From assembly GCA_010672925.1 (NCBI GenBank), contig JAAHFP010000025.1, forward strand, positions 33,329-97,328: a DNA stretch of 64,000 bases, read 5' to 3'. Shown here in pieces: positions 17,456 to 24,585 of this stretch (the stretch's first letter is position 1; each line of letters opens with the position of its first letter). Source of the DNA: Symploca sp. SIO1C2 (GTDB lineage Bacteria; Cyanobacteriota; Cyanobacteriia; Cyanobacteriales; Coleofasciculaceae). A model generated the notes under the pieces. It had not been told where the DNA came from. It did no database searches and was given only the letters and a program-made list of their open reading frames with translations. The translations under genes and the position numbers were made by a program.

Positions 17456-18062
17456 AGGGCTACTGAACCTAAATCTGAGGTTATAGGTTCGGCAAAGGTA
17501 AAATATTTGCGATCGCTTTCTAAGCCAACTTGTTCTTTTAGGAGACAGTAACTCTAGCTACAGTATCTAGGGTTTTTTTCCGTCCATCGAGTTGTACAGT
17601 TAGTAGCTATGAGCAGCCTCCTTGTTAATCAAAGTACATTATAAGCGTGGCAGCTTTGGCGATAATAATGCAAAATAGAAGTGAATACTAAATCAGACTG
17701 ACAAAGTATTCTTTTGTCTATTATCCAAACCTCCTGATATGTAAGGTTTTGGCTTTTGGCAAAAGTGCTATCCATCAGACTAATTTTGTATAATGACATA
17801 AGAAAAACCGCACTAACTTCAGGTGGGACACTTCATAAAGCAAGTATTTTAACCTCTAGTAACTGGAACCAGTCGTGATCAATATTTTGCTCTGATTTGT
17901 GCTAGTAGCTGAAAATCTGGTAAAAATTAGCCAAGTTGGCTTGGACTTATTCGAGTCCCTGGAGATCTACTTTTAATTAGAATATTGCTTATACCATTCA
18001 GTAGCTGAATTTTACTTCAGTGCCCACACTATAGTTTAGAAACTAAGACTAGGTTTAGAGTA
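17456..18062. other. Long intergenic region
   Basis: About 600 bp with no supportable reading frame, RNA gene or repeat array. One GCGATCGC site at about 17509. It ends with the promoter region of the small gene at 18063. Confidence 0.4.
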
Positions 18063-18434
18063 ATGACTTCAATCAATTTTGAAACAGAGACTTATAATGC
18101 CCCCGTTGGCATTGGCAAAGTAACTGGTGGCAAAGTTGAGGCAAACAATATTGTTGGAGTTCTCAACGAAGCCGATAAGCAGAACCTCGTAGAAGCTGCA
18201 GAAGAAATACAACAGCTTTTGGAACAATTGTCCAAAACCTACCCAGCTGAAACTACAAAACAGAAAATGAAGTTGGCTGGCGAAGCTATTGATCTGATTG
18301 AAAATAACCCAACGCTAACGCATAAAATTCTTAGTGCTATCAAAGCTGGTGGAATTCAAGCTCTGGAACAAACACTTAATCATCCAGTGGCTAGTTTTAT
18401 TATGGGGGCTATAGAAGATTTCCAAGAAAAATAG
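18063..18434 (+). CDS. Small protein with N-terminal GIGxVTGGxVxAxNIVG motif and helical domain
   Basis: 123 aa. Residues 12-34 carry a Gly/Val-rich motif (GIGKVTGGKVEANNIVGVL) that recurs almost intact in the next gene. Residues 35-120 form a helical domain (AAEEIQQLLEQLSKTYP ... AGEAIDLIENNPTLTHKIL ... ALEQTLNHPVASFIMGAIED). That domain resembles short C-terminal modules seen attached to cyanobacterial pentapeptide and effector-associated proteins. I infer an adaptor role. The motif resembles the short amyloid-type signalling sequences of bacterial NLR-like systems, but this is a visual comparison only. Confidence 0.75.
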   Translation: MTSINFETETYNAPVGIGKVTGGKVEANNIVGVLNEADKQNLVEAAEEIQQLLEQLSKTYPAETTKQKMKLAGEAIDLIENNPTLTHKILSAIKAGGIQALEQTLNHPVASFIMGAIEDFQEK

Positions 18435-18581
18435 TCAAAGCATTGATGGATAAGTCAAAACATATAAGCTAATATACATCAAACTTGACTTGATTTTTGG
18501 CTTACATATCTAGGGTGCAGCTATAGTTATCATCAAAACTAATAAAGTAAAGTCAAAATTTACTACACCCAGATTAAAGCA

Positions 18582-20195
18582 ATGGAATCCAACCAACAGA
18601 ATAATCGAGACCACTTAGATAAGTACAATAGTTCTTTTGGAATTGGTCAAGTAACCGGTGGAGAAGTTAATGCTAAGAATATTGTTGGGACTCTTATATA
18701 TCAAAATCATACGGATAGTAATACACAACATACATCTCAACTAATGAAGAGAAGGAAATTTTTGACTTTAGCTTCCGTTAGCGCACTTATTACCGGTGGT
18801 GTGCTAATTGAGCCGATGGAACGCAGATCTGAAAAAATGAGGAATGCGAAAGGATCGAGATTGGATCTAGTGCTTAAAGATCAAAACCCAACCAGTCTTC
18901 GTGAATTGATATCTCATTTCCACAAAGCTAATACACCTGATTTAATGCAACGCTATGTTATGGGCTTCACTCCAATAGTTATAGCTGCAAGTGCAGAAGA
19001 TCCAGATAGTAGATATTCAAGGTTAAAGGAAGCAAAAACACTATGCGATGAAATGTATATAAATGCTGATGTTAATCGACATAGAATAAAAGCTGTGCCT
19101 GCTTGTTTATCAGCACATTTAATTCCTTTTATGGAAGAATATGACTTGATGTATGCTGGAGACTTAATAGTTGAAGCTATGGGTTTTCCTCAAAGAGAAA
19201 TTCAAGAAATGGTAAGCCAAAACTTAACGTCTACACTCATCAAAGATGAATACTCCTGGAATCATTTTTGGGTGCCAGACAAGGTCATTGATTCCATGGC
19301 TTTTCACTTATCTAGGCGTTACAGTAATCCGACTTTATGTCCTAGTGCAAATTTGATTATACAATTTATTAAATATTATCAAATATCACTCTACTCTAGA
19401 AACTTGAGTCAATCTCTTGCCAAAACTCGCAAGAGACAGAACGAGTTAATAGAAAAAATATTTAAGGAAATCAAAGAAGCAAAAAACGAATACTCGTGGT
19501 TTTGTATACAATGGCTTGATGCACTTCAAGAAGTCGGTAAATATGCGCAAAAAAGCAGTAAAGGAATAAGATACAAGGCACTTCCTCCACAAACCAGTGA
19601 ATTGATTTTAGGTTGGAGAAATTGTTATCAAAAAAATGATTGGAATACTACAATAGCATCGGGAATTATTAATAGTGTATTACTATTAAAATTAACTAAA
19701 GATTTAATTCATGGAAGAGGTAACACAGATTGGTATCAACAAGAGTATGGCACTCAAGAGGCAAATCTTACCATAGAAAAACTCGAAGAATCTTTTCAGC
19801 AGTTATCTTTTCACACATCTATCTTTACTGAAGCACTAAAACGTACAGAAGGCTCTACACAAAGTACCTTACAGGAAATAGCAAGGAACACAGCTGGCAA
19901 GGAAAAATATTCAATAGAATGGCATAATACTTTATCATTAGTACCTTTTCGTGACCATATTAATCCTTTAGAACCACCAGTTAAAGCTTCAGATACAGAA
20001 TTAGATTATTTGTGGCATTTAGTATCTGGAACAGCTTCTTTAACTGGAGGTTTACTAGGATTGATAATAAGCATTTCCGAAGAATATTGGAATAAAATTG
20101 CTAGTCGAACTCCTAGAGAAATCGAAAAACATGCTAGACCTACTCCTAATGAACTTGAAGGCAAAATATCAGTAATTTTTGATTCGCGGCAATGA
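18582..20195 (+). CDS. Unknown protein sharing the VTGG motif, with internal Tat-like/membrane segment
   Basis: 537 aa. Residues 19-38 repeat the motif of the upstream gene (GIGQVTGGEVNAKNIVGTL). Residues 55-75 then read KRRKFLTLASVSALITGG, either a twin-arginine-like signal or a single membrane span preceded by basic residues. The rest (about 90-537) is a mainly helical region not recognised, with a second weakly hydrophobic GTASLTGGLLGLIISIS stretch near 485-500. An alternative start at 18744 (codon 55) would remove the motif and make a Tat-type N-terminus. The gene lies 147 bp after the small motif protein, same strand. The shared motif suggests the two proteins interact. Function unknown. 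Confidence 0.75.
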   Translation: MESNQQNNRDHLDKYNSSFGIGQVTGGEVNAKNIVGTLIYQNHTDSNTQHTSQLMKRRKFLTLASVSALITGGVLIEPMERRSEKMRNAKGSRLDLVLKDQNPTSLRELISHFHKANTPDLMQRYVMGFTPIVIAASAEDPDSRYSRLKEAKTLCDEMYINADVNRHRIKAVPACLSAHLIPFMEEYDLMYAGDLIVEAMGFPQREIQEMVSQNLTSTLIKDEYSWNHFWVPDKVIDSMAFHLSRRYSNPTLCPSANLIIQFIKYYQISLYSRNLSQSLAKTRKRQNELIEKIFKEIKEAKNEYSWFCIQWLDALQEVGKYAQKSSKGIRYKALPPQTSELILGWRNCYQKNDWNTTIASGIINSVLLLKLTKDLIHGRGNTDWYQQEYGTQEANLTIEKLEESFQQLSFHTSIFTEALKRTEGSTQSTLQEIARNTAGKEKYSIEWHNTLSLVPFRDHINPLEPPVKASDTELDYLWHLVSGTASLTGGLLGLIISISEEYWNKIASRTPREIEKHARPTPNELEGKISVIFDSRQ

Positions 20196-20431
20196 TAATA
20201 ATGTCTGTATCTGTTACTTTGTAGATCAAGTGGTGTTCATCATTGATGCGTCGTGACCAATAACAGCTGTACTCATGTTTTAGGGCTTTCTGGTTTGCCC
20301 AATCCTACAAATGGTGCTCGGTTGATATCTTTAATGAGGGTGATGATTTTTTGGTGAATCTTTTTATTCAGACTTGCCCATTCGTTACAATCCTCAAATG
20401 CAGAAGCTTCAAATGCAATACGCCGACTCAT
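20190..20431 (-). pseudogene. Frameshifted YoeB/Txe-type toxin remnant
   Basis: From an ATG at 20431 the frame gives 52 codons: MSRRIAFEASAFEDCNEWA, then KKIHQKIITLIKDI, then APFVGLGKPE, ending at a TGA at 20273. The next frame continues with family-like YWSRRINDEHHLIYKV and DIIIIA. This is the YoeB/Txe order (GIGKPE, then GxWSRRIxxEHRLVY), so a one-base frameshift separates the halves. The last residues run into the 3' end of the convergent gene. The ATG overlaps the antitoxin stop (ATGA), the usual toxin-antitoxin arrangement. Confidence 0.8.
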
Positions 20432-20658
20432 TCAAGAGCCTCAAGATTGACTTCAATCAAATTAGTCCCATTTTCAACATTTTTTATAGATTGAAGTAAA
20501 AGTTTCCGATTTGCTTTCGACTTGGAGAGATAGGCTGTTTCATCGACATCGTAAACGATAATCTCTATTTCTTTATCCTGAAACAGAGTTTTGAGTGACT
20601 CTAGAAAATTTTGGTCTAGATCCCTCGCATTTAGACGGAATGAACTCTCCATACTCAT
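20428..20658 (-). CDS. Antitoxin of the YoeB-like pair (copy 1)
   Basis: 76 aa. It reads as a small acidic protein (SFRLNARDLDQNFLESLKTLF, then an EIEIIVYDVDE strand), ending NVENGTNLIEVNLEALE. It overlaps the YoeB-like remnant by an ATGA junction, so it is assigned as the antitoxin by position. It is not a recognisable Phd/YefM fold. A near-identical copy lies at 21345-21575. Confidence 0.8.
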   Translation of the reverse strand: MSMESSFRLNARDLDQNFLESLKTLFQDKEIEIIVYDVDETAYLSKSKANRKLLLQSIKNVENGTNLIEVNLEALE

Positions 20659-20695
20659 CGGCTGCGAACAGTTTCACTTTATTATAGCGCTTCTC
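20659..20695 (-). promoter_or_regulatory. Promoter of antitoxin copy 1
   Basis: Reading the minus strand, a perfect TATAAT (plus positions 20681-20686) lies about 23 bp before the ATG. The surrounding 40 bp (GAGAAGCGCTATAATAAAG and beyond) is duplicated in front of antitoxin copy 2. No convincing -35 hexamer. Confidence 0.55.
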
Positions 20696-20699
20696 AGTA

Positions 20700-21044
20700 C
20701 TAACTTTCCTTCTGAATAACCCCTTCCAATTGCTCAACCAGTGGTGCTAAATTATTCGTCACCGTGTCCCAGACAATATCTAAATCGATTGCAAAATAAG
20801 CATGAGTTAAACGATTTCGCATCCCAATCATAACAGCCCAAGGAATTCCAGGATATCTAGCCCTACATTCCGCTGAAATTCTCCCCGCTGCTTCGCCAAT
20901 AATTTCTAAATCTTTAACAACTGCCAACACTAACATCCTCTCGTTAGCTAAATCTTCTCTAGTCTTTTCCGACACAAAACCTAGAGCCTCCCTTGCTGCA
21001 TCTTGCATATGGTGCAAGCGAGTTAAATCATCAATTGCTGTCAT
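20700..21044 (-). CDS. hepT: HepT-type HEPN ribonuclease toxin
   Basis: 114 aa, normal for HepT (DUF86). The RX4HXY active site is intact as RNRLTHAY. Other family features are a DAAREALGFV helix, LAVVKDLEIIGEAAGRIS and IPWAVMIGMRNR. HEPN toxins of this class cleave or block RNA and are neutralised by the MNT partner, which adds AMP to the tyrosine of the motif in the best-studied pair. It overlaps the upstream mntA by 14 bp, so the two are translationally coupled. Confidence 0.93.
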   Translation of the reverse strand: MTAIDDLTRLHHMQDAAREALGFVSEKTREDLANERMLVLAVVKDLEIIGEAAGRISAECRARYPGIPWAVMIGMRNRLTHAYFAIDLDIVWDTVTNNLAPLVEQLEGVIQKES

Positions 21045-21348
21045 ACTGCACCACCGCCTCAGCCATTACTCTGTCTCGAAAATAAATACTTAACTCTTCA
21101 GGAGTTCTTAAATCAATCTTTCTCCCCTCAAACAATTCTGCCAGCTCCATCTCCATACTGACTATCTTAAAGAAACCCGGAATTTTACCTGGCTCAAACT
21201 CTACTAAAAAATCAATATCACTCTCCGGTGTAAAATCATCCCTTAACACCGAACCGAATAAGGATAGCTTACGGATATAGTGACACTGACAAAATTGTAC
21301 TAGTTCTTCCCTAGGAATCTCGATCGGTAATTGTTTAGTTTCACTCAT
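21031..21348 (-). CDS. mntA: MntA-type minimal nucleotidyltransferase antitoxin
   Basis: 105 aa. The catalytic GSX10DXD motif is intact (GSVLRDDFTPESDID), followed by FLVEFEPG and a KIDLRTPEELS strand with the third acidic residue. Standard MntA antitoxin, AMPylating or binding HepT. Its start overlaps the stop of antitoxin copy 2 by 4 bp (ATGA), so three genes read as one transcript from the promoter at 21576-21612. Confidence 0.93.
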   Translation of the reverse strand: MSETKQLPIEIPREELVQFCQCHYIRKLSLFGSVLRDDFTPESDIDFLVEFEPGKIPGFFKIVSMEMELAELFEGRKIDLRTPEELSIYFRDRVMAEAVVQYDSN

Positions 21349-21575
21349 TCAAGATCCTCAAGATTGACTTCAATCATATTCGTCCCATTTTCAACATTTT
21401 TTATGGCTTTAAGTAAACGTTGCTGATTTGCTTCCGACTTGGAGAGATAGGCTGTTTCATCAACATCATAGACGATAATCTCTATTTCTCTATCCTGAAA
21501 CAGAGTTTTGAGTGACTCTAGAAAATTTTGGTTTAGATCCCTCGCATTGAGACGGAATAAACTCTCCATACTCAT
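21345..21575 (-). CDS. Orphan antitoxin, duplicate of 20428-20658
   Basis: 76 aa, about 85 percent identical by eye to antitoxin copy 1, differing at scattered positions (for example SSFRL/SLFRL, NRKLLLQ/NQQRLLK). Its 3' ATGA overlap now joins mntA instead of a YoeB-type toxin. The duplicated upstream promoter suggests the whole promoter-antitoxin unit was copied. It may act as a leader gene for mntA-hepT or as a spare antitoxin. Confidence 0.8.
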   Translation of the reverse strand: MSMESLFRLNARDLNQNFLESLKTLFQDREIEIIVYDVDETAYLSKSEANQQRLLKAIKNVENGTNMIEVNLEDLE

Positions 21576-21612
21576 CAGCTGTGAACAGTTGCGCTTTATT
21601 ATAGCGCTTCTC
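21576..21612 (-). promoter_or_regulatory. Promoter of antitoxin copy 2 and mntA-hepT
   Basis: Minus-strand TATAAT at plus positions 21598-21603, in the same 40-bp context as the promoter at 20659-20695. The AGTTG/AACTG-type bases between it and the ATG are also shared, pointing to duplication of the promoter with the gene. Confidence 0.55.
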
Positions 21613-21737
21613 AGTTATATGAATACGGAGTTTTAAACCCAATTATTTTGGTAAATTATCAGGCGATATCTCAACAAGACCTTTGCTCTCAAAGGAAGTA
21701 CGATGTAAAAATCCCTCACTAGGAAGACATAACTGGT

Positions 21738-22931
21738 ATGGCGATGATCCGCGAGGTTGAAATTCGAGGCTTTAAGTCCATCTACTCTGCCAATATTCAA
21801 CTCGGAAGAGTCAATTGCTTCATTGGGGCTAACGGGGTTGGAAAAAGCAACTTACTTGAAGCGGTGGGAGTGTTGGGAGCCGCTGCCAATGGTACAGTGG
21901 ATGACGAAAGTCTCTTGCGTCGTGGAGTTCGGGCTGGTTTACCCCGTCTCTACAAAAGCTCCTTTATTTCTGACTGCACCCCTGCTCATATTGCCATTGG
22001 AGTCACAACTCAAACAAAGGCAGAATACCGGGTTTCATTGCTCAATCCTCTTGATTCTCCTGAACCGGCCTGGTCTTACAAAACAGAAGTCTTAGGTGAT
22101 GGTCAAACACAAATTGTTTCTGATGGCGTCCGCGATCGCAAAAACCTCAACCCTAAGGCTGGTCTTGCTGCTTTGCAGATCGTTGATTTAGAACCCACTA
22201 ACCCTGCTGCACAGTTAATGCAGCGCCTGCAAGAATTTGCAATTTATTGCCCTAATACTCCCATCTTGCGTGGAATTGTACCAGACCAGCAATCTCGTCT
22301 ACCGATTGGACTCAGTGGTGGACAACTACCCGAAGGGTTTGCTGCTTTGTGTCAGCACCTAGAGGATGATGGAGAAGAAGGTGAGGACATTTTAGAGCAA
22401 GTTCTTGAGTTGATTGATTGGGTAGCCGATATTCAAACAACTAGCCACGGAACTGACTTACTATCTCCCAAAGTACCTCGCACTCAGCTACTCCTGAAAT
22501 TCAGCGATCGCTTTATGCGGAAAAGCCGTAACGAACTAACCGCCTATGATGCCAGTGAAGGTGCACTCTACATCCTTTTTGCAGCTTTGCTCTGCCTTTT
22601 GCCCAAAGCTCCTCGAATGTTCGCCATTGATAATCTAGACCAAGCTTTGAATCCAGGCTTACTGAAAGTGCTCATTTCTCGGTTGGCTGATTGGCTTGAT
22701 TATAATGACCCAGATCGACAACTGCTGTTTACTGTCCACAATCCTGCTGCCTTGGATGGCTTGAATTTATCAGATCCTGAGGTTTACCTGTTTGCTGTGG
22801 AACGCAATAGTAATGGCCAAACTGTTATGCGTCGTCTAACCTTAACTCCTGAGCTAATTAAACTCAATGAGCAATATCCCCTATCTCGTTTGTGGCTTAT
22901 GGGGCATTTAGGAGCTGTGCCCAATGTCTGA
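21738..22931 (+). CDS. AAA family ATPase (AAA_21/SMC-like), likely half of a two-gene system
   Basis: 397 aa. It opens with the typical IREVEIRGFKSIYSANIQLG strand, then Walker A GANGVGKS at about residues 32-39. A signature-like ASEGALYILFAALLCLL region is followed by an altered Walker B (FAIDNLDQALNP, where DEPE is expected), and the H-loop is TVHNPAAL. The asparagine/leucine in the Walker B region may weaken hydrolysis. The ATG of a second gene overlaps its 3' end at 22924, but that gene is cut to 12 codons. Family members usually travel with a TOPRIM-like or nuclease partner. ATG codons at 21738 and 21744 are both possible starts. Confidence 0.88.
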   Translation: MAMIREVEIRGFKSIYSANIQLGRVNCFIGANGVGKSNLLEAVGVLGAAANGTVDDESLLRRGVRAGLPRLYKSSFISDCTPAHIAIGVTTQTKAEYRVSLLNPLDSPEPAWSYKTEVLGDGQTQIVSDGVRDRKNLNPKAGLAALQIVDLEPTNPAAQLMQRLQEFAIYCPNTPILRGIVPDQQSRLPIGLSGGQLPEGFAALCQHLEDDGEEGEDILEQVLELIDWVADIQTTSHGTDLLSPKVPRTQLLLKFSDRFMRKSRNELTAYDASEGALYILFAALLCLLPKAPRMFAIDNLDQALNPGLLKVLISRLADWLDYNDPDRQLLFTVHNPAALDGLNLSDPEVYLFAVERNSNGQTVMRRLTLTPELIKLNEQYPLSRLWLMGHLGAVPNV

Positions 22932-22962
22932 ACTACGCATTGCCTTAGTAGCTCCACATTGA
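22924..22962 (+). pseudogene. Truncated start of the ATPase partner gene
   Basis: Starting inside the last codons of the ATPase, 12 codons read MSELRIALVAPH and then TGA. The N-terminus resembles the SELRIALVVEGPTD start of small TOPRIM-like partners of such ATPases, from my recollection of the family. The rest is absent, and an unrelated minus-strand gene ends 20 bp later. Confidence 0.5.
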
Positions 22963-22981
22963 AGTATTGGCTGAATAGAAG

Positions 22982-23596
22982 TTATTCTGCTGTCATAGAT
23001 TCGCTGATACCGTAGGCTAAGATTCCCAAAATCTTATTGACATCGTTAAGAAAATACTCTCCTAAATCGATTTCAACGGTTTGCTTTTCTAATTTTAAAA
23101 ATTTCCAGATACTGCCTGTGGTTATTGTCCCGTAAATCGTCTTGATTTTATTCTCTTCACGCTCATTAAAAATTTGAGCAGCTAACATTTCAGCGATACA
23201 TTGCCCTAGGCCAGCGTTGAGATTTTCTTTTTTTGCCTCGACAATAATGGTAACAGGTGCAGTAAGGAGTAATAGCTCTGGAGAACGGCTAATGAGAAAG
23301 TCACAATTTCCATTTAACCCTTGGGCTGGTTCAACGTTAAAATCTACACCAGAAAATAAACTGATGCTTTGGTGCAACTGCTTTCTGAGTTCGATTAAGA
23401 TTGGGGCGATAATCATTTCAGAGCGTGATTTTTCCGTATTGCTAGCTAGTGCTAAGGGAACGTTATAGTCTAAAGTTTCTGTGAGGTAATTACTACATTC
23501 AAGTTCAGGTGTCGATGAAAACATCTTGACTTTATCTAAAAGAGTTAAGTCAAAGGTTTTGACTACTTTATCTAAACTAAAGTCACTGTAGGACAT
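22982..23596 (-). CDS. PD-(D/E)XK-like hypothetical protein
   Basis: 204 aa. A restriction-nuclease-like core is visible: NGNCDFLIS (Asp), then a 15-residue loop with leucine run, then VTIIVEAKKENL (ExK), then a glutamine helix (GLGQCIAEMLAAQIF). The N-terminal helical part includes KSRSEMIIAPILIELRKQL, as in HsdR-N-like domains. No methylase or specificity gene accompanies it. It is probably co-transcribed with the gene at 23619-24263 (22-bp gap), which has a similar core. A stand-alone nuclease or a decayed regulatory subunit are both possible. Confidence 0.7.
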   Translation of the reverse strand: MSYSDFSLDKVVKTFDLTLLDKVKMFSSTPELECSNYLTETLDYNVPLALASNTEKSRSEMIIAPILIELRKQLHQSISLFSGVDFNVEPAQGLNGNCDFLISRSPELLLLTAPVTIIVEAKKENLNAGLGQCIAEMLAAQIFNEREENKIKTIYGTITTGSIWKFLKLEKQTVEIDLGEYFLNDVNKILGILAYGISESMTAE

Positions 23597-23618
23597 ATCT
23601 TTGGCTCCTGTTTCTTCG

Positions 23619-24263
23619 TTAGATATCAGTTTGCAGCATGATTTGTCTAACTTGTTTCAGGACGCGCATGATATCATATAGTTGATTACGGTTGGGGAGT
23701 AGCAAGGAAAAAATATTAGATAAATCGTATTGTGGGTTATTGTGACTTAACAGTTTAATAAATTGGAATTCATCGCCATTGGTAATTAATCCATAGACAG
23801 GGCGTTCTCGGTTAGGGTTTGCCATCATGTAAGTGAGGGCTTGGGGTAGGGCAACAGAGAAGGCGATGGTTGATTTAGACTCAACAACTAATACCCAGAG
23901 TTGTTGCTGAATAATTAAAGTATCAATACGCCCTCTGAGTAACTCATCCCTGTCTTCTAGGAGTAGCTTAACTTCCGGTTCTGTGGTGATCAAGAAGGGT
24001 TCGTCGTATAAAGCAGCAAGGCTTAATAAGGGGGAGATGACTAAGTGATTGATGGTTCCTTCTGCTAAAGAACCACGTTTTCGATGGCGCAGAAATCGGT
24101 TTCTAATTTGGTCTAATGTGGCTATTTCAAAGTCGGTTAGTTCGGGTAAGTCTTGATGCCATTCTGAGAAAAATTGTTGGTTTTCTGTAGGATGAAGATT
24201 AAATCTTTCTTCTAGGTCATCTAGACTAGTGATTGTTTTTGATATAGGTTTTGTCTGTACCAT
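23619..24263 (-). CDS. PD-(D/E)XK-like (HsdR-N type) hypothetical protein
   Basis: 214 aa. Residues about 70-150 show INHLVISPLLSLAALYD, an RGRIDTLIIQ aspartate strand, WVLVVESKST (E-x-K) and LPQALTYMMANP helix with glutamine. This is the nuclease-like fold seen in HsdR N-termini and many cyanobacterial stand-alone proteins. First gene of a two-gene minus-strand unit. A MITE is inserted 36 bp upstream of its start, so its promoter could have been altered. Confidence 0.72.
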   Translation of the reverse strand: MVQTKPISKTITSLDDLEERFNLHPTENQQFFSEWHQDLPELTDFEIATLDQIRNRFLRHRKRGSLAEGTINHLVISPLLSLAALYDEPFLITTEPEVKLLLEDRDELLRGRIDTLIIQQQLWVLVVESKSTIAFSVALPQALTYMMANPNRERPVYGLITNGDEFQFIKLLSHNNPQYDLSNIFSLLLPNRNQLYDIMRVLKQVRQIMLQTDI

Positions 24264-24298
24264 AGTTTGATAAATTGCTTTAAGGTCACGTTTAGGGT

Positions 24299-24510
24299 CA
24301 TTGGTGTCAATTTAAACCTAGACATAGCTGGCTAGTTTGATGACCTAACTCACCTTGGATTCAAATCCAAGGCTAATAGCTTAAGTCCATTAAAATGGAC
24401 TAAATTTTTTGGCCTCACCTTAAGTTAGTCATCTAAAGATGACTTGAGCTATGAGCCGGTCGTTTGAACGACCGGCGGGATAAGGTTTTCACTTTAAGTT
24501 GACACCAATG
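24299..24510. mobile_element. 212-bp MITE, copy 1, with 9-bp target duplication
   Basis: Terminal inverted repeats CATTGGTGTCAAtTTAA and TTaAgTTGACACCAATG. The element is flanked on both sides by the same 9 bp, GTTTAGGGT (24290-24298 and 24511-24519). Inside are four back-to-back palindromes: CCTTGGATTCAAATCCAAGG, AGTCCATTAAAATGGACT, AGTCATCTAAAGATGACT and GCCGGTCGTTTGAACGACCGGC-type arms. No coding capacity. Confidence 0.9.
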
Positions 24511-24585
24511 GTTTAGGGTAACCCTTAAGGTATTTAGTGAAATCTTAATACAACATGCCCCTACGATGTGTGAATTTAATTCACA

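Noticed and set aside
24340..24500. tRNA-like cloverleaf from consecutive hairpins
   Set aside because: The palindromes are MITE hairpins with identical copies elsewhere; no anticodon arm or CCA-end geometry.
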